A DNA stretch of 64,000 bases. It comes from Coxiella endosymbiont of Amblyomma sculptum (GTDB lineage Bacteria; Pseudomonadota; Gammaproteobacteria; Coxiellales; Coxiellaceae). Below the pieces are notes generated by a model. It searched no databases and was not told where the DNA came from. It was given only the letters and a program-made list of their open reading frames with translations. A program made the position numbers and the translations under genes. Positions 41,533-49,557 of the stretch are shown one piece after another (positions within the stretch are counted from its first letter, which is position 1; every line of letters starts with the position of its first letter). The stretch spans positions 307,501 to 371,500 of the forward strand of contig NZ_CP033868.1 in the NCBI RefSeq assembly GCF_009883795.1. The letters are read 5' to 3'.

Positions 41533-41717
41533 GATTTTCCGAAAGTTTTAAATAATAAAAAAGAGAAGGAGGAAAGGGCGCAGTCGTAGGTTCCCTATGA
41601 AAATCATCTTCTAGACGGAACAGCGTACAGTGGTGTAGAATTTGAACGAAACAAAAGAGAGTTTTTTGTTTTTGAAGATATCTGAAACTATAAAAAGCAG
41701 CCAAAATCAGAGTCGAC

Positions 41718-42959
41718 TTGAAGGACGCAAACATCCGATATCCATTATTGAAACGATCTATCTCACACGATGAGATCAGTTCTAATGCTCTCCGAGTGCT
41801 TTATCGACTGAGTAAAGCCGGATACGAAGCTTTTTTAGTTGGTGGGAGTGTGAGAGATATGTTGTTGGGATTTCATCCCAAAGATTTTGATGTTGCCACC
41901 AATGCTCGTCCGATTGAAATTCGAAAATTGTTTGGAAATAGTCGTCTCATTGGGAAAAGATTTCGTCTGGTACACGTTTGTTTCCCCAACGAAATTATTG
42001 AAGTATCTACCTTTCGTGCTGGCACAAAAGAATATCGGAAGAACAGTTCGCTCGTGTTGGTAGATGACAATACTTACGGAACAATTGAAGAAGACGCGTG
42101 TCGTCGAGACTTTACGATAAACGCACTCTACTACGACGTTACAAATTTTTCGATCGTAGATCTTACTAACGGAATGCAAGATTTGAAAACAGGTCTAATT
42201 CGTATGATTGGTGATGACCCCAGTCGGAGATATCAAGAAGATCCTGTGCGGTTACTGAGGGCTGTACGATTAGCATCAAAACTTAACTTCAAAATTCATC
42301 CCAATACGGAAGAACCGCTCCTTCGACTACACAACCTTCTGCATTACGTACCAAGCGCTCGTTTGTTCACAGAATTGTTAAAAATGTTTTGTAAAGGTCA
42401 CGCGCATCGTTCTTTTCAATTATTGACATACACCAATTATATGAAAGCATTATTTCCGGAAATGGTCGACTTTTTAGAAAAGAGCCAAAATCCGCATTAC
42501 CGAAATCTTATTGAGTATTCTTTGAAGTCAACAGATGAACGATACCGGAAAAATCTAACATTGAATCCAGGATTTTTGCTTGCCATTTTTTTATGGCCTG
42601 TAGTTCAAGAATTAATAGATCGGAATGTCAGAAAAAACAAAAGACTATTTTCTTCGCTCTACTACGGAATACAGCGCACTCTCAATCTACAAACAAAAAC
42701 TTTGGCTATTCCGCGTCGTTTAGAAAAAGTGATGCGTTCTATTTGGTTATTGCAATACCATCTAGAACAACAGAGTTTTAATCGTATCTCTCAAATTTCC
42801 CAAGAGCGTTTCTTTCGAGCGGCGCTCAATTTTTTGGAACTTCGAGAACACACAGGTGCACCGTTAACTGCAATTGTTTGTTGGTGGAGAATTTTTCGAG
42901 ACGGTAGTGTTGAACAGCGTGAACGATTAATTGACAAATTAAGAGGTGAATACAAGTAG
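41718..42959 (+). CDS. pcnB: Poly(A) polymerase / tRNA nucleotidyltransferase family protein
   Basis: Class II nucleotidyltransferase, 413 aa. The catalytic motif GGSVRDMLLGFHPKDFDVATNA carries the metal-binding DxD, and RRDFTINALYYD follows, as does the SRRYQEDPVRLLRAVRLASKL region. The arrangement (FRLVHV, EIIEVSTFR) is nearer PcnB than a classical CCA enzyme. PcnB polyadenylates RNA; the same fold adds CCA. Four tRNAs here lack encoded CCA, so the genome needs a CCA-adding enzyme, but that need not be this gene. TTG start with a weak ribosome site. The stop directly precedes the ATG of folK. Confidence 0.88.
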   Translation: MKDANIRYPLLKRSISHDEISSNALRVLYRLSKAGYEAFLVGGSVRDMLLGFHPKDFDVATNARPIEIRKLFGNSRLIGKRFRLVHVCFPNEIIEVSTFRAGTKEYRKNSSLVLVDDNTYGTIEEDACRRDFTINALYYDVTNFSIVDLTNGMQDLKTGLIRMIGDDPSRRYQEDPVRLLRAVRLASKLNFKIHPNTEEPLLRLHNLLHYVPSARLFTELLKMFCKGHAHRSFQLLTYTNYMKALFPEMVDFLEKSQNPHYRNLIEYSLKSTDERYRKNLTLNPGFLLAIFLWPVVQELIDRNVRKNKRLFSSLYYGIQRTLNLQTKTLAIPRRLEKVMRSIWLLQYHLEQQSFNRISQISQERFFRAALNFLELREHTGAPLTAIVCWWRIFRDGSVEQRERLIDKLRGEYK

Positions 42960-43460
42960 ATGACGACAGTTTATATTGGCGTTGGTTCTAATCTGAATTC
43001 TCCTATCAAGCAAGTGCAAAAAGCGGTTTCCAAGTTATCGGCATTACCAAAAACAGCAATCTTAAACCGTTCCAATTTTTATAGCAGTCGACCTTTGGGT
43101 CCTCAAAATCAACCGGATTATATAAACGCCGTTGTAGCTCTAGAAACAAGATTGTCTCCTATAGATCTGTTAAAAGCACTGCAAAACTTAGAAAGCAGAC
43201 AAGGAAGAAATCGTTGTTCCGAAGTACGATGGGGGGCTCGCACGTTAGATCTTGACATTCTACTGTACGATAAGAGTACAATTCACAACCAACTGCTCTC
43301 CATTCCTCATCCCCAACTGCAGAATCGAGAATTTGTTCTTCATCCTTTGTGTGAGATTGCGCCCAACTTAATCTTATCTACAGGAAGTCTTATTTCAGAT
43401 TTGAAAGCTTTATGTTCCAACAATGGAATGAAAAGACTCGTAACAACAGACGATTTCTGA
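42960..43460 (+). CDS. folK: 2-amino-4-hydroxy-6-hydroxymethyldihydropteridine pyrophosphokinase
   Basis: Transfers pyrophosphate to the pterin precursor in folate synthesis. IGVGSNLNSP at the N-terminus and the HPPK signature RWGARTLDLDILLYD, then PHPQLQNREFVLHPL, are present. 166 aa. It begins immediately after the pcnB stop, the common pcnB-folK pairing. Confidence 0.95.
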   Translation: MTTVYIGVGSNLNSPIKQVQKAVSKLSALPKTAILNRSNFYSSRPLGPQNQPDYINAVVALETRLSPIDLLKALQNLESRQGRNRCSEVRWGARTLDLDILLYDKSTIHNQLLSIPHPQLQNREFVLHPLCEIAPNLILSTGSLISDLKALCSNNGMKRLVTTDDF

Positions 43461-43635
43461 AAATACCCCAAAACATTTGCAACAAGAAAAATTTGAAAAC
43501 TTTATTAATCGGAATGTACGAATACAACCTCGAATTCCAACAGATATATGGCTATTTGTTCTTGTGTCGTATGTTGTATACTGCTCGATACGAATAGGAC
43601 AAAGAGATCAAAATTCCAAAGGACATTTATAAAAA

Positions 43636-44154
43636 GTGAATCCGACAACAATTGTTTATCCCGGTACTTTCAATCCTCTAACGAAGGGTCATGTCGACAT
43701 CGTTGAACGCGCTTTGTTTCTATTCCAGAAAATCATTGTAGCTTGCGCTTCTTCTTCGTCTTCTCCAACTGGCGGAGGTCGTAAAACTTCTTTTTTGTCT
43801 CTGTCTGAACGTATTTTTTTAATTAAAGGAGTATTCGCTAATACGCCTAATATAGAAGTTCAGTCTTTTGAAGGATTACTGGTGGATTTTGTAAAGCGAA
43901 ATAATGCGAAAATTGTATTACGCGGTCTCCGTACTGTTTCTGATTTTAATTATGAACTGCAACTATTGTATATGAACTACTGTTTGTCACCGGAAATTGA
44001 GACCATTTTCCTATCTGCTAGAGAAAGATACAACTGTATCTCCGGAACTTTAGTGAGAGAAATTGTGGAACTGGGTGGAGATGCATCTCCTTTTGTTCCT
44101 TCTTTCGTTGCTCAATGTTTGAAAAAAAAAGGGAAAAAGGCACAATGGCGTTGA
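43636..44154 (+). CDS. coaD: Pantetheine-phosphate adenylyltransferase
   Basis: Penultimate step of CoA synthesis. The nucleotidyltransferase motif [15 protein letters not shown] (TxGH), [14 protein letters not shown] and the C-terminal ISGTLVREI, equivalent to ISSxxVRE, are present. 172 aa, slightly longer than the usual 160, with a serine-rich loop at about 39-44. GTG start. The last 10 nt overlap the ferredoxin gene. Confidence 0.94.
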   Translation: MNPTTIVYPGTFNPLTKGHVDIVERALFLFQKIIVACASSSSSPTGGGRKTSFLSLSERIFLIKGVFANTPNIEVQSFEGLLVDFVKRNNAKIVLRGLRTVSDFNYELQLLYMNYCLSPEIETIFLSARERYNCISGTLVREIVELGGDASPFVPSFVAQCLKKKGKKAQWR

Positions 44155-44435
44155 AAATTACAGAAGAGTGTATCAATTGCGACGTTTGCGAGCCAGAATG
44201 TCCAAACGAAGCGATTTCTATGGGAGAATCAATTTACGAAATCGATCCCGATCGATGTACCGAGTGTGTAGGACACTTCGACGAGCCACAATGCCGCCAA
44301 GTGTGTCCGGTCGATTGTATTCCTGTAGGAGTAAGAGAATCACAAACTCTTCTGGAACAGAAGTACCTCAGATTGCAATCACACACAACAAAAAAGAACA
44401 AAACGAACACTCTTAAAATCTTTCCTTCGTTGTAG
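44145..44435 (+). CDS. YfhL-type 2[4Fe-4S] ferredoxin
   Basis: Small electron carrier. From ATG 44145 the cysteines C9, C12, C15, C19 and C38, C41, C50, C54 form CxxCxxCxxxC and CxxCx8CxxxC, the two-cluster pattern of the YfhL/Fdx family. The start [22 protein letters not shown] matches that family. The frame is open ten codons further upstream inside coaD. The coaD-fdx pairing is common in gammaproteobacteria. The last about 25 residues are basic and poorly conserved. Confidence 0.93.
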   Translation: MALKITEECINCDVCEPECPNEAISMGESIYEIDPDRCTECVGHFDEPQCRQVCPVDCIPVGVRESQTLLEQKYLRLQSHTTKKNKTNTLKIFPSL

Positions 44436-44460
44436 GGATGTTGTCGTCGTAGGGATGTTG
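44428..44460 (+). repeat. 17-bp-period duplication at the ferredoxin stop
   Basis: CGTTGTAGGGATGTTG at 44428-44443 is followed by CGTCGTAGGGATGTTG at 44445-44460. The first copy contains the TAG stop of the ferredoxin gene. Confidence 0.85.
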
Positions 44461-44537
44461 GGGGGCAGAATTCGTCGGTTACATTGTGTTTCTTCGTTCC
44501 CTACTTTCTTTCCTTCTCGTTATTCACGTTATTCAAC

Positions 44538-44750
44538 TTATTTCGGTATTTTTTCTTCTTTAAAGACCACGTGTCTGCCACATTTTCCTGTTTTAGAATT
44601 CCAAGCTCTAGGATCGTATTTTCTAACACTTAATTTTTTCTCGGTATTTCTTTTGTTCTTTGTAGTTGTATAGTAAGTACCAGTTTTCTTTCCGTATTTA
44701 GTGTTTCCAGTAGATCGAAGTACAATTTTCTCTCGAGAATTAGTCGTCAT
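44538..44750 (-). CDS. rpmG: 50S ribosomal protein L33 with two insertions
   Basis: Identified by [23 protein letters not shown] and by the neighbouring rpmB. It is 70 aa, against about 51-56 for L33. There are about five extra residues before YYTTTKNKR (around KYGKKTG) and about eight to nine between KYDP and HVVFKEEKI (WNSKTGKCG). The frame is intact, so it is presumably functional. Transcribed after rpmB, 28 nt downstream. Confidence 0.9.
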   Translation of the reverse strand: MTTNSREKIVLRSTGNTKYGKKTGTYYTTTKNKRNTEKKLSVRKYDPRAWNSKTGKCGRHVVFKEEKIPK

Positions 44751-44778
44751 ATTGTATCACCATCTTAACAAAATTCGC

Positions 44779-45024
44779 CTATTTCCGTTTCTGAACGTAT
44801 TTGTTCTCGTGAATTTTATCCAGCGCTACCTTAACGCCCAATTTATCGATAATGCGCATACCGTGCGTAGAAACTGTTAAGCTTAGAAAGCGCTTTTCTT
44901 CAGAAAACCAAAAACGATGTTTTTTCAAATTCGGCAGAAAGCGGCGTTTCGTCTTATTATTCGCATGAGAAACATTGTTCCCGACCATCGGTCGTTTCTT
45001 AGTGATCTGACAAATTTTCGTCAC
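44779..45024 (-). CDS. rpmB: 50S ribosomal protein L28
   Basis: 81 aa, with [29 protein letters not shown] and [19 protein letters not shown] diagnostic for the family. First gene of the rpmB-rpmG unit, divergent from dut. Confidence 0.95.
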   Translation of the reverse strand: MTKICQITKKRPMVGNNVSHANNKTKRRFLPNLKKHRFWFSEEKRFLSLTVSTHGMRIIDKLGVKVALDKIHENKYVQKRK

Positions 45025-45052
45025 AACTACAACCTCCCATCTTAGAGATGGT

Positions 45053-45081
45053 ATTGTGCATCAAAAATATGCGCCAATCAA
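45053..45081 (-). promoter_or_regulatory. Possible promoter of rpmB-rpmG
   Basis: On the minus strand, TTGATT (45081-45076), a 17-nt spacer and CACAAT (45058-45053) lie about 30 nt before the rpmB start. The -10 is the same hexamer as in the promoter before the tRNA array. Confidence 0.4.
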
Positions 45082-45129
45082 TAAAAAATTGAACGCAGTG
45101 TGGCGTGTATTTTTAAGTAAACTCTTCTT

Positions 45130-45145
45130 TTCTTCAATTGAAGAA
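45130..45145. promoter_or_regulatory. 16-bp palindrome in the rpmB-dut spacer
   Basis: TTCTTCAATTGAAGAA is a perfect 16-bp palindrome 5 nt before the earliest possible dut start codon. It could be an operator or a chance AT-rich symmetry. No regulator gene is adjacent. Confidence 0.35.
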
Positions 45146-45189
45146 CAAGTTTGACCGGAACGAATATGTTTTGTATGCTCGCAAGATTT

Positions 45190-45648
45190 ATGCCATATTT
45201 AATTCAACTAAAAATTTTGGACGAACTTCTCGGAAATCAGATACCATTTCCAAACTACACGACAGATGGTTCAGCTGGAATTGATTTGCGCGCTTGTGTG
45301 AGTAAACCGATTAGTGTTTATCCGGGGAAGACTTGTCTGATTAGTACTGGATTTGCGATTCATCTTTGCAATCCTAATATCGCGGCTGTTGTGTTACCTC
45401 GATCAGGTTTGGGACACAAACACGGTATTGTATTGGGAAATCTTATTGGTTTAATCGATTCAGATTATCAAGGACCGTTGATGATATCTTGCTGGAACCG
45501 TAGTCAACACCTTTATACGATTCAACCGGGAGAACGGATTGCGCAACTAGTGATTGTTCCTATTCTAAAGGTGAAATTCAGACCGGTACGGGAATTTACG
45601 AGCAGCAAAAGGGGAACAGGTGGATTTGGGAGTTCTGGACAGTACTAG
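45190..45648 (+). CDS. dut: dUTP diphosphatase
   Basis: Hydrolyses dUTP to dUMP, keeping uracil out of DNA and feeding dTMP synthesis. The trimeric-dUTPase motifs are present in order: [45 protein letters not shown] and the C-terminal [13 protein letters not shown] at 45190 gives 152 aa, as in E. coli (151-152). In-frame starts at 45151 (TTG), 45166 and 45175 are possible alternatives. Confidence 0.94.
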   Translation: MPYLIQLKILDELLGNQIPFPNYTTDGSAGIDLRACVSKPISVYPGKTCLISTGFAIHLCNPNIAAVVLPRSGLGHKHGIVLGNLIGLIDSDYQGPLMISCWNRSQHLYTIQPGERIAQLVIVPILKVKFRPVREFTSSKRGTGGFGSSGQY

Positions 45649-45741
45649 CTAAGTACTAGTCCCAGTATAGGTATGGTTGGTTTATTTTGTCTTTCGCGTG
45701 TACGAAAAACAGTCGTACAATAACGACCGGAAGCGGAGACC

Positions 45742-46398
45742 TTAATCTTTAGAAAAGACGATCTGCGGATTCCAATTCTCGGGATTTTTATTCCAAATCA
45801 GCGCCTTCTGCTTTTCCTCCTCAGTAATATGACCTATGGAAAACGCGACATCTATTAGAGTCCTAAAGTCAGAAAGAGCGTAACAACTGATATTAGCTTT
45901 TGTAAAGTTTCTCTGCGCTTCGAACAGCTGATAGGAAAAAATAGCAATACAATGTTCAACAACAGCGAATTGACGCAATATACGAATTGAAGTAATGATG
46001 CTATTACCAGAACTGATAAGATCTTCAACTACCAATACCTTTTGCCCTATTCGCAACTTGCCTTCAATCCGATTTTTTTTTCCGTAATTTTTCTTCTTAC
46101 CCCTCACATATACCATCGGAGAATTCAATCGATCCGCTATCCAAGCGGAATGTGGAATCCCCGCTGTTGCAATGCCCGATACAACGTCGAATTGAAAATT
46201 CTTTTCTTCGATTAAGTGCAATAAGGAATCAACGATTATCTTACGTTGTTCGGGATAAGACATAATTAATCGATTGTCACAATAAATAGGGGACAACAAT
46301 CCCGAAGCATAACGATAAGGATTTCGAAAATTGAGAGTGACGGCGTTAATGTCAAGCAATATTCTAGCTATTTTTTTGGCTCGACTCATAGGATTCAA
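45742..46398 (-). CDS. pyrE: Orotate phosphoribosyltransferase
   Basis: Makes orotidine monophosphate from orotate and PRPP in pyrimidine synthesis. The PRPP-binding motif VLVVEDLISSGNS and the N-terminal FRNPYRYASGLLSPIYCDNR identify it. 218 aa. A second Met (MSRAKK, residue 4) may be the start. It is the last gene of a minus-strand unit rph-murI-pyrE; the remaining pyrimidine genes are not in the window. Confidence 0.93.
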   Translation of the reverse strand: MNPMSRAKKIARILLDINAVTLNFRNPYRYASGLLSPIYCDNRLIMSYPEQRKIIVDSLLHLIEEKNFQFDVVSGIATAGIPHSAWIADRLNSPMVYVRGKKKNYGKKNRIEGKLRIGQKVLVVEDLISSGNSIITSIRILRQFAVVEHCIAIFSYQLFEAQRNFTKANISCYALSDFRTLIDVAFSIGHITEEEKQKALIWNKNPENWNPQIVFSKD

Positions 46399-46420
46399 AA
46401 ATTTATTCTCTATAAAAAAA

Positions 46421-47272
46421 TTATTGATCTAATCGATTTATTTTCGTTCCATCAATTAGTTGTACAGACATGGGATCGATAGAACGGCCGAGAAAAATCT
46501 TTCCGATTCGAGCAAATCGCCCGGGAGAGTCAGTGACTAGAAAGTTTAAGTGAACATATGGATTTGTGTTTTCTAAATGCATTTTTTGAATAATGGATCT
46601 TGTCTTTTCTGCAGTGGTTTTTGCGGCATTGATAATGTTGATGTCTTTTCCTAAAATTTCTGTTAAAGAATTGATAAACACCGGAAGATGAGTACATCCT
46701 AAAACAACAGAATCGCATGGATAACGATCGTTGACAATAGGTTTTAGATATTGTTTCGCAACGAGTGTTGCGATTTCATTATTTACACATCCTTCTTCCG
46801 CTAATGCCACAAACAAACCGCAAATTTGACTGTTGATTTTAATATGAGGATTTAGTGTAAGCATAATTTTTTGATAAATTCCCGATTGGATGGTAGTTTC
46901 AGTAGCAAGTAGGGCTACCCGATTATTCTTAGTGACATTAGCCGTTTCTCGAGCTCCTGATTCCACAACACCTACCATTGGAGTATCCGGAAATTGTGTT
47001 TGCAAAAATGGAAGCGCCACCGCGGAGACAGTACTACAAGCCACTACCAATAGTTTAATACCTTGGTCTATCAGAATAGAAGCCATCTGTATGGCGTAGT
47101 GCATAACTACGTTGTAACTCTTTATTCCATAAGACACTCTAGCTGTATCTCCCAGGTAAGTGTACGATTCTTTAGGTAAACAATTAATAAGTTCTTGTAA
47201 TACTGTGAGTCCACCCATTCCTGAATCAAAAACTCCGATAGGCAACTGATTCTTTACGATACAATTGTTCAT
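46421..47272 (-). CDS. murI: Glutamate racemase
   Basis: Makes D-glutamate for peptidoglycan. [16 protein letters not shown] and the two catalytic cysteine segments are present: [14 protein letters not shown] near residue 75 and [10 protein letters not shown] near residue 190. In the first, the usual ACNT is ACST, a change of the conserved asparagine beside the catalytic cysteine. 283 aa. Its ATG overlaps the rph stop (ATGA), so translation is coupled. Confidence 0.94.
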   Translation of the reverse strand: MNNCIVKNQLPIGVFDSGMGGLTVLQELINCLPKESYTYLGDTARVSYGIKSYNVVMHYAIQMASILIDQGIKLLVVACSTVSAVALPFLQTQFPDTPMVGVVESGARETANVTKNNRVALLATETTIQSGIYQKIMLTLNPHIKINSQICGLFVALAEEGCVNNEIATLVAKQYLKPIVNDRYPCDSVVLGCTHLPVFINSLTEILGKDINIINAAKTTAEKTRSIIQKMHLENTNPYVHLNFLVTDSPGRFARIGKIFLGRSIDPMSVQLIDGTKINRLDQ

Positions 47273-48015
47273 TCAATGCCCTTCAAGAGCGCTTTTTGTT
47301 TTTCAATAATACTTTTAATTCCTTGGCGTGCAAGACTAACCAGTACATCTAATTCTTTGAGGCGAAAAGTTTCTCTTTCTGCGGTACCCTGAATTTCAAT
47401 AAAAGTGTCCTTATCGGTCATAACAACATTCATATCTGTATAAGCGTTAGAGTCTTCAGCATAGTCAAGATCCAAAATGGGTACGTTGTTATAAATTCCA
47501 ACAGAGACCGCTGCAATCAAATGCTTGAGAGGATCGGCTTGTAATACGCCTTTTTTCCGCAAATAGCGGAGTGCTTGCACTACAGCGATGCAACCGCCAT
47601 TAATAGCCGCCGTTCGAGTCCCTCCGTCTGCTTGAATCACATCGCAATCAAGTACAATCGTATAAGGACCCAGCAATTTCAAATCGAGAGCCGCTCGCAA
47701 GGAACGTCCAATCAATCTCTGGATTTCTATCGTCCTTCCTCCTTGTTTGCCTCGTACAGCTTCGCGTTCTATTCGATTATGAGTGGCTCGAGGTAGCATA
47801 CTGAACTCAGCGGTCAACCATCCTTGATCGTTCTTCTTAAGAAATCGTGGAACTCCATTGAGGATACTGACATTGCAGATCACTTTTGTTTGCCCCATTT
47901 CAACTAAGACAGAACCTTCGGCGTAAGAAGTAAATTGGGTACTGAAAGAAAGACATCGTAATTCACTCACTTCTCGGTTGCTTGGACGAACAACCATTTT
48001 TTCAATTTTCATCAA
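47269..48015 (-). CDS. rph: Ribonuclease PH
   Basis: Phosphate-dependent 3' exoribonuclease that trims tRNA ends. [48 protein letters not shown] and DADGGTRTA-type [13 protein letters not shown] are conserved. 248 aa. Met7 is a possible start. It overlaps murI by 4 nt. Trimming before CCA addition fits the many tRNAs here without encoded CCA. Confidence 0.95.
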   Translation of the reverse strand: MMKIEKMVVRPSNREVSELRCLSFSTQFTSYAEGSVLVEMGQTKVICNVSILNGVPRFLKKNDQGWLTAEFSMLPRATHNRIEREAVRGKQGGRTIEIQRLIGRSLRAALDLKLLGPYTIVLDCDVIQADGGTRTAAINGGCIAVVQALRYLRKKGVLQADPLKHLIAAVSVGIYNNVPILDLDYAEDSNAYTDMNVVMTDKDTFIEIQGTAERETFRLKELDVLVSLARQGIKSIIEKQKALLKGIE

Positions 48016-48176
48016 ATCCGATAATCCGCTCGTTGTAATATTTTATAGGTATTATAAGACCATGTGTTTCTTTTTCGAAAGATCTATTTTTGTCTATTTT
48101 TGTGAATTGTAAGAAAATTTGCGCCAAATGTCTTACAAACTCCGAGTCGAAAATCCTTTCTTTATAAAGAAGAGGT

Positions 48177-48207
48177 TATACAACATTCAAAAAATATGGT
48201 GTATAAT
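48177..48207 (+). promoter_or_regulatory. Possible promoter of gmk-rpoZ
   Basis: A perfect -10 TATAAT (48202-48207) with a weak -35 TATACA (48177-48182) at 19-nt spacing, about 95 nt before gmk. The divergent spacer upstream contains a 10-bp tandem repeat (TCTATTTTTG at 48083 and 48093). Confidence 0.45.
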
Positions 48208-48303
48208 CCCCCCCTCGGGGAAGCGTCGAAATTTTACCAGCACATCTATCTAAGTGCTTTGGCGTTTGACTTTTTCGATGGATAGAGTGAGCGGACAGCA
48301 CAA

Positions 48304-48936
48304 ATGCTCGTCGGACATACAAGAAAATCAAACCTTTTTGTCGTATCAGCTCCTTCCGGAACTGGAAAAACCAGTTTGGTTCGCGCGGTAGCTGACGAAT
48401 TGGACGACATAAAAATTGCGGTTTCTTATACTACTCGGCCTCCAAGAGAAGAAGATCGAATGGGTATAGACTATTTCTTTATCGACGACAATCAATTCCG
48501 AGACATGATACAGAAGAACGCGTTTTTAGAGCACGCCACTATTTACAATTATTGCTATGGAACTTCTAAAGAATGGGTGATAGAACAATTAAGATCCGAA
48601 AAGGACGTTTTGTTAGAAATTGATTGGCAAGGTGCTCGTCAGATACGTACACTATTTCCGTTCGGAATTACTGTTTTTGTACTCCCTCCTTCGGTTCGTA
48701 CTCTGAGAGAGCGGTTGGTTAAGAGGAGTCAGGGTAAAAGCGATACTGTTGAAGAAAGGTTGGCGGTTGTTCGCGAAGAAATGGCGCACTATACAGAATA
48801 TGATTATCTCGTAGTTAACGACGACTTCAACCGAGCAATACGAAGCTTGCTTTGTATTGTCAGCGCTGCGCGACTGCAACAGAACATTCAGAGAAAAAAG
48901 CTTACCAGATTGCTGGAAAGTTTGTTAAGAAGTTAG
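48304..48936 (+). CDS. gmk: Guanylate kinase
   Basis: Phosphorylates GMP to GDP. P-loop SAPSGTGKTS at 15-24, then SYTTRPPREEDRMGIDYFF and LLEIDWQGARQIR. 210 aa, standard size. Starts the gmk-rpoZ pair. Confidence 0.96.
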   Translation: MLVGHTRKSNLFVVSAPSGTGKTSLVRAVADELDDIKIAVSYTTRPPREEDRMGIDYFFIDDNQFRDMIQKNAFLEHATIYNYCYGTSKEWVIEQLRSEKDVLLEIDWQGARQIRTLFPFGITVFVLPPSVRTLRERLVKRSQGKSDTVEERLAVVREEMAHYTEYDYLVVNDDFNRAIRSLLCIVSAARLQQNIQRKKLTRLLESLLRS

Positions 48937-48980
48937 TGAATAATTAATTTAGGTGGTTTTTTCAATAAAGGAATTTTTCC

Positions 48981-49202
48981 ATGGCTCGTATTACTGTTGA
49001 AGATTGTCTCCGATACATTGGAAATCGTTTTGATTTAATTTTGAAAGCGGCGAGGAGGGCTCACGTGTTAGAGTTGGGCGGTGCAGATCCTATGGTTTCT
49101 CGCGAAAATGACAAATCTACTGTTATCGCGCTTCGGGAGATTGCTGCTGGGTATGACATTAAAGATATTGACTGTGATCACACAGATCAGATAGAAAGAT
49201 AA
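48981..49202 (+). CDS. rpoZ: RNA polymerase omega subunit
   Basis: Helps fold and hold the beta' subunit, and forms part of one ppGpp site in E. coli. [26 protein letters not shown] and [13 protein letters not shown] are conserved. 73 aa, shorter than E. coli (91) only in the dispensable tail. The usual next gene, spoT, is missing. Confidence 0.94.
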   Translation: MARITVEDCLRYIGNRFDLILKAARRAHVLELGGADPMVSRENDKSTVIALREIAAGYDIKDIDCDHTDQIER

Positions 49203-49557
49203 AACTTAAACCCATTATCTAACACATCCGTTGGTCGTTGAGGTTTTGGATATTTGGGTGTGGGAGTGGTTTTGTTCGTCGCTGTATTATGGAAAATATA
49301 CAAAAAGATACCGACCTTGAGATCCTTTGACTTCGACTTTGGTATGACTGCAGTAAAATGCGTGATCGGATTCGTATTCGAAAGGGACTGACAATCCGAT
49401 AAAAAACCGAGTAGATGAATTTTCAACTGTGTAGCGGAGTGGTTTTTGTAAATGTGGATTGTACTTCTTTTATTCTAAATTTTTCTATAAATGAAACAGA
49501 AGATTTGGAATTTTAATACACAAAAATTTTAATGCAAGTGTATGGGAGGTATAGAAA
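49203..49557. other. 355-bp spacer where spoT usually lies
   Basis: Between rpoZ and recG, E. coli and most gammaproteobacteria have spoT (and trmH). Here no frame of useful length on either strand resembles SpoT's HD, synthetase, TGS or ACT domains. I see no hairpin terminator or tRNA. A GGGAGGT ribosome site precedes recG. Confidence 0.6.

Noticed and set aside
49187-49426. 79-codon minus-strand frame after rpoZ as a spoT remnant or new gene
   Set aside because: No match to SpoT domains in any frame I read; overlaps the rpoZ end; low-complexity composition.
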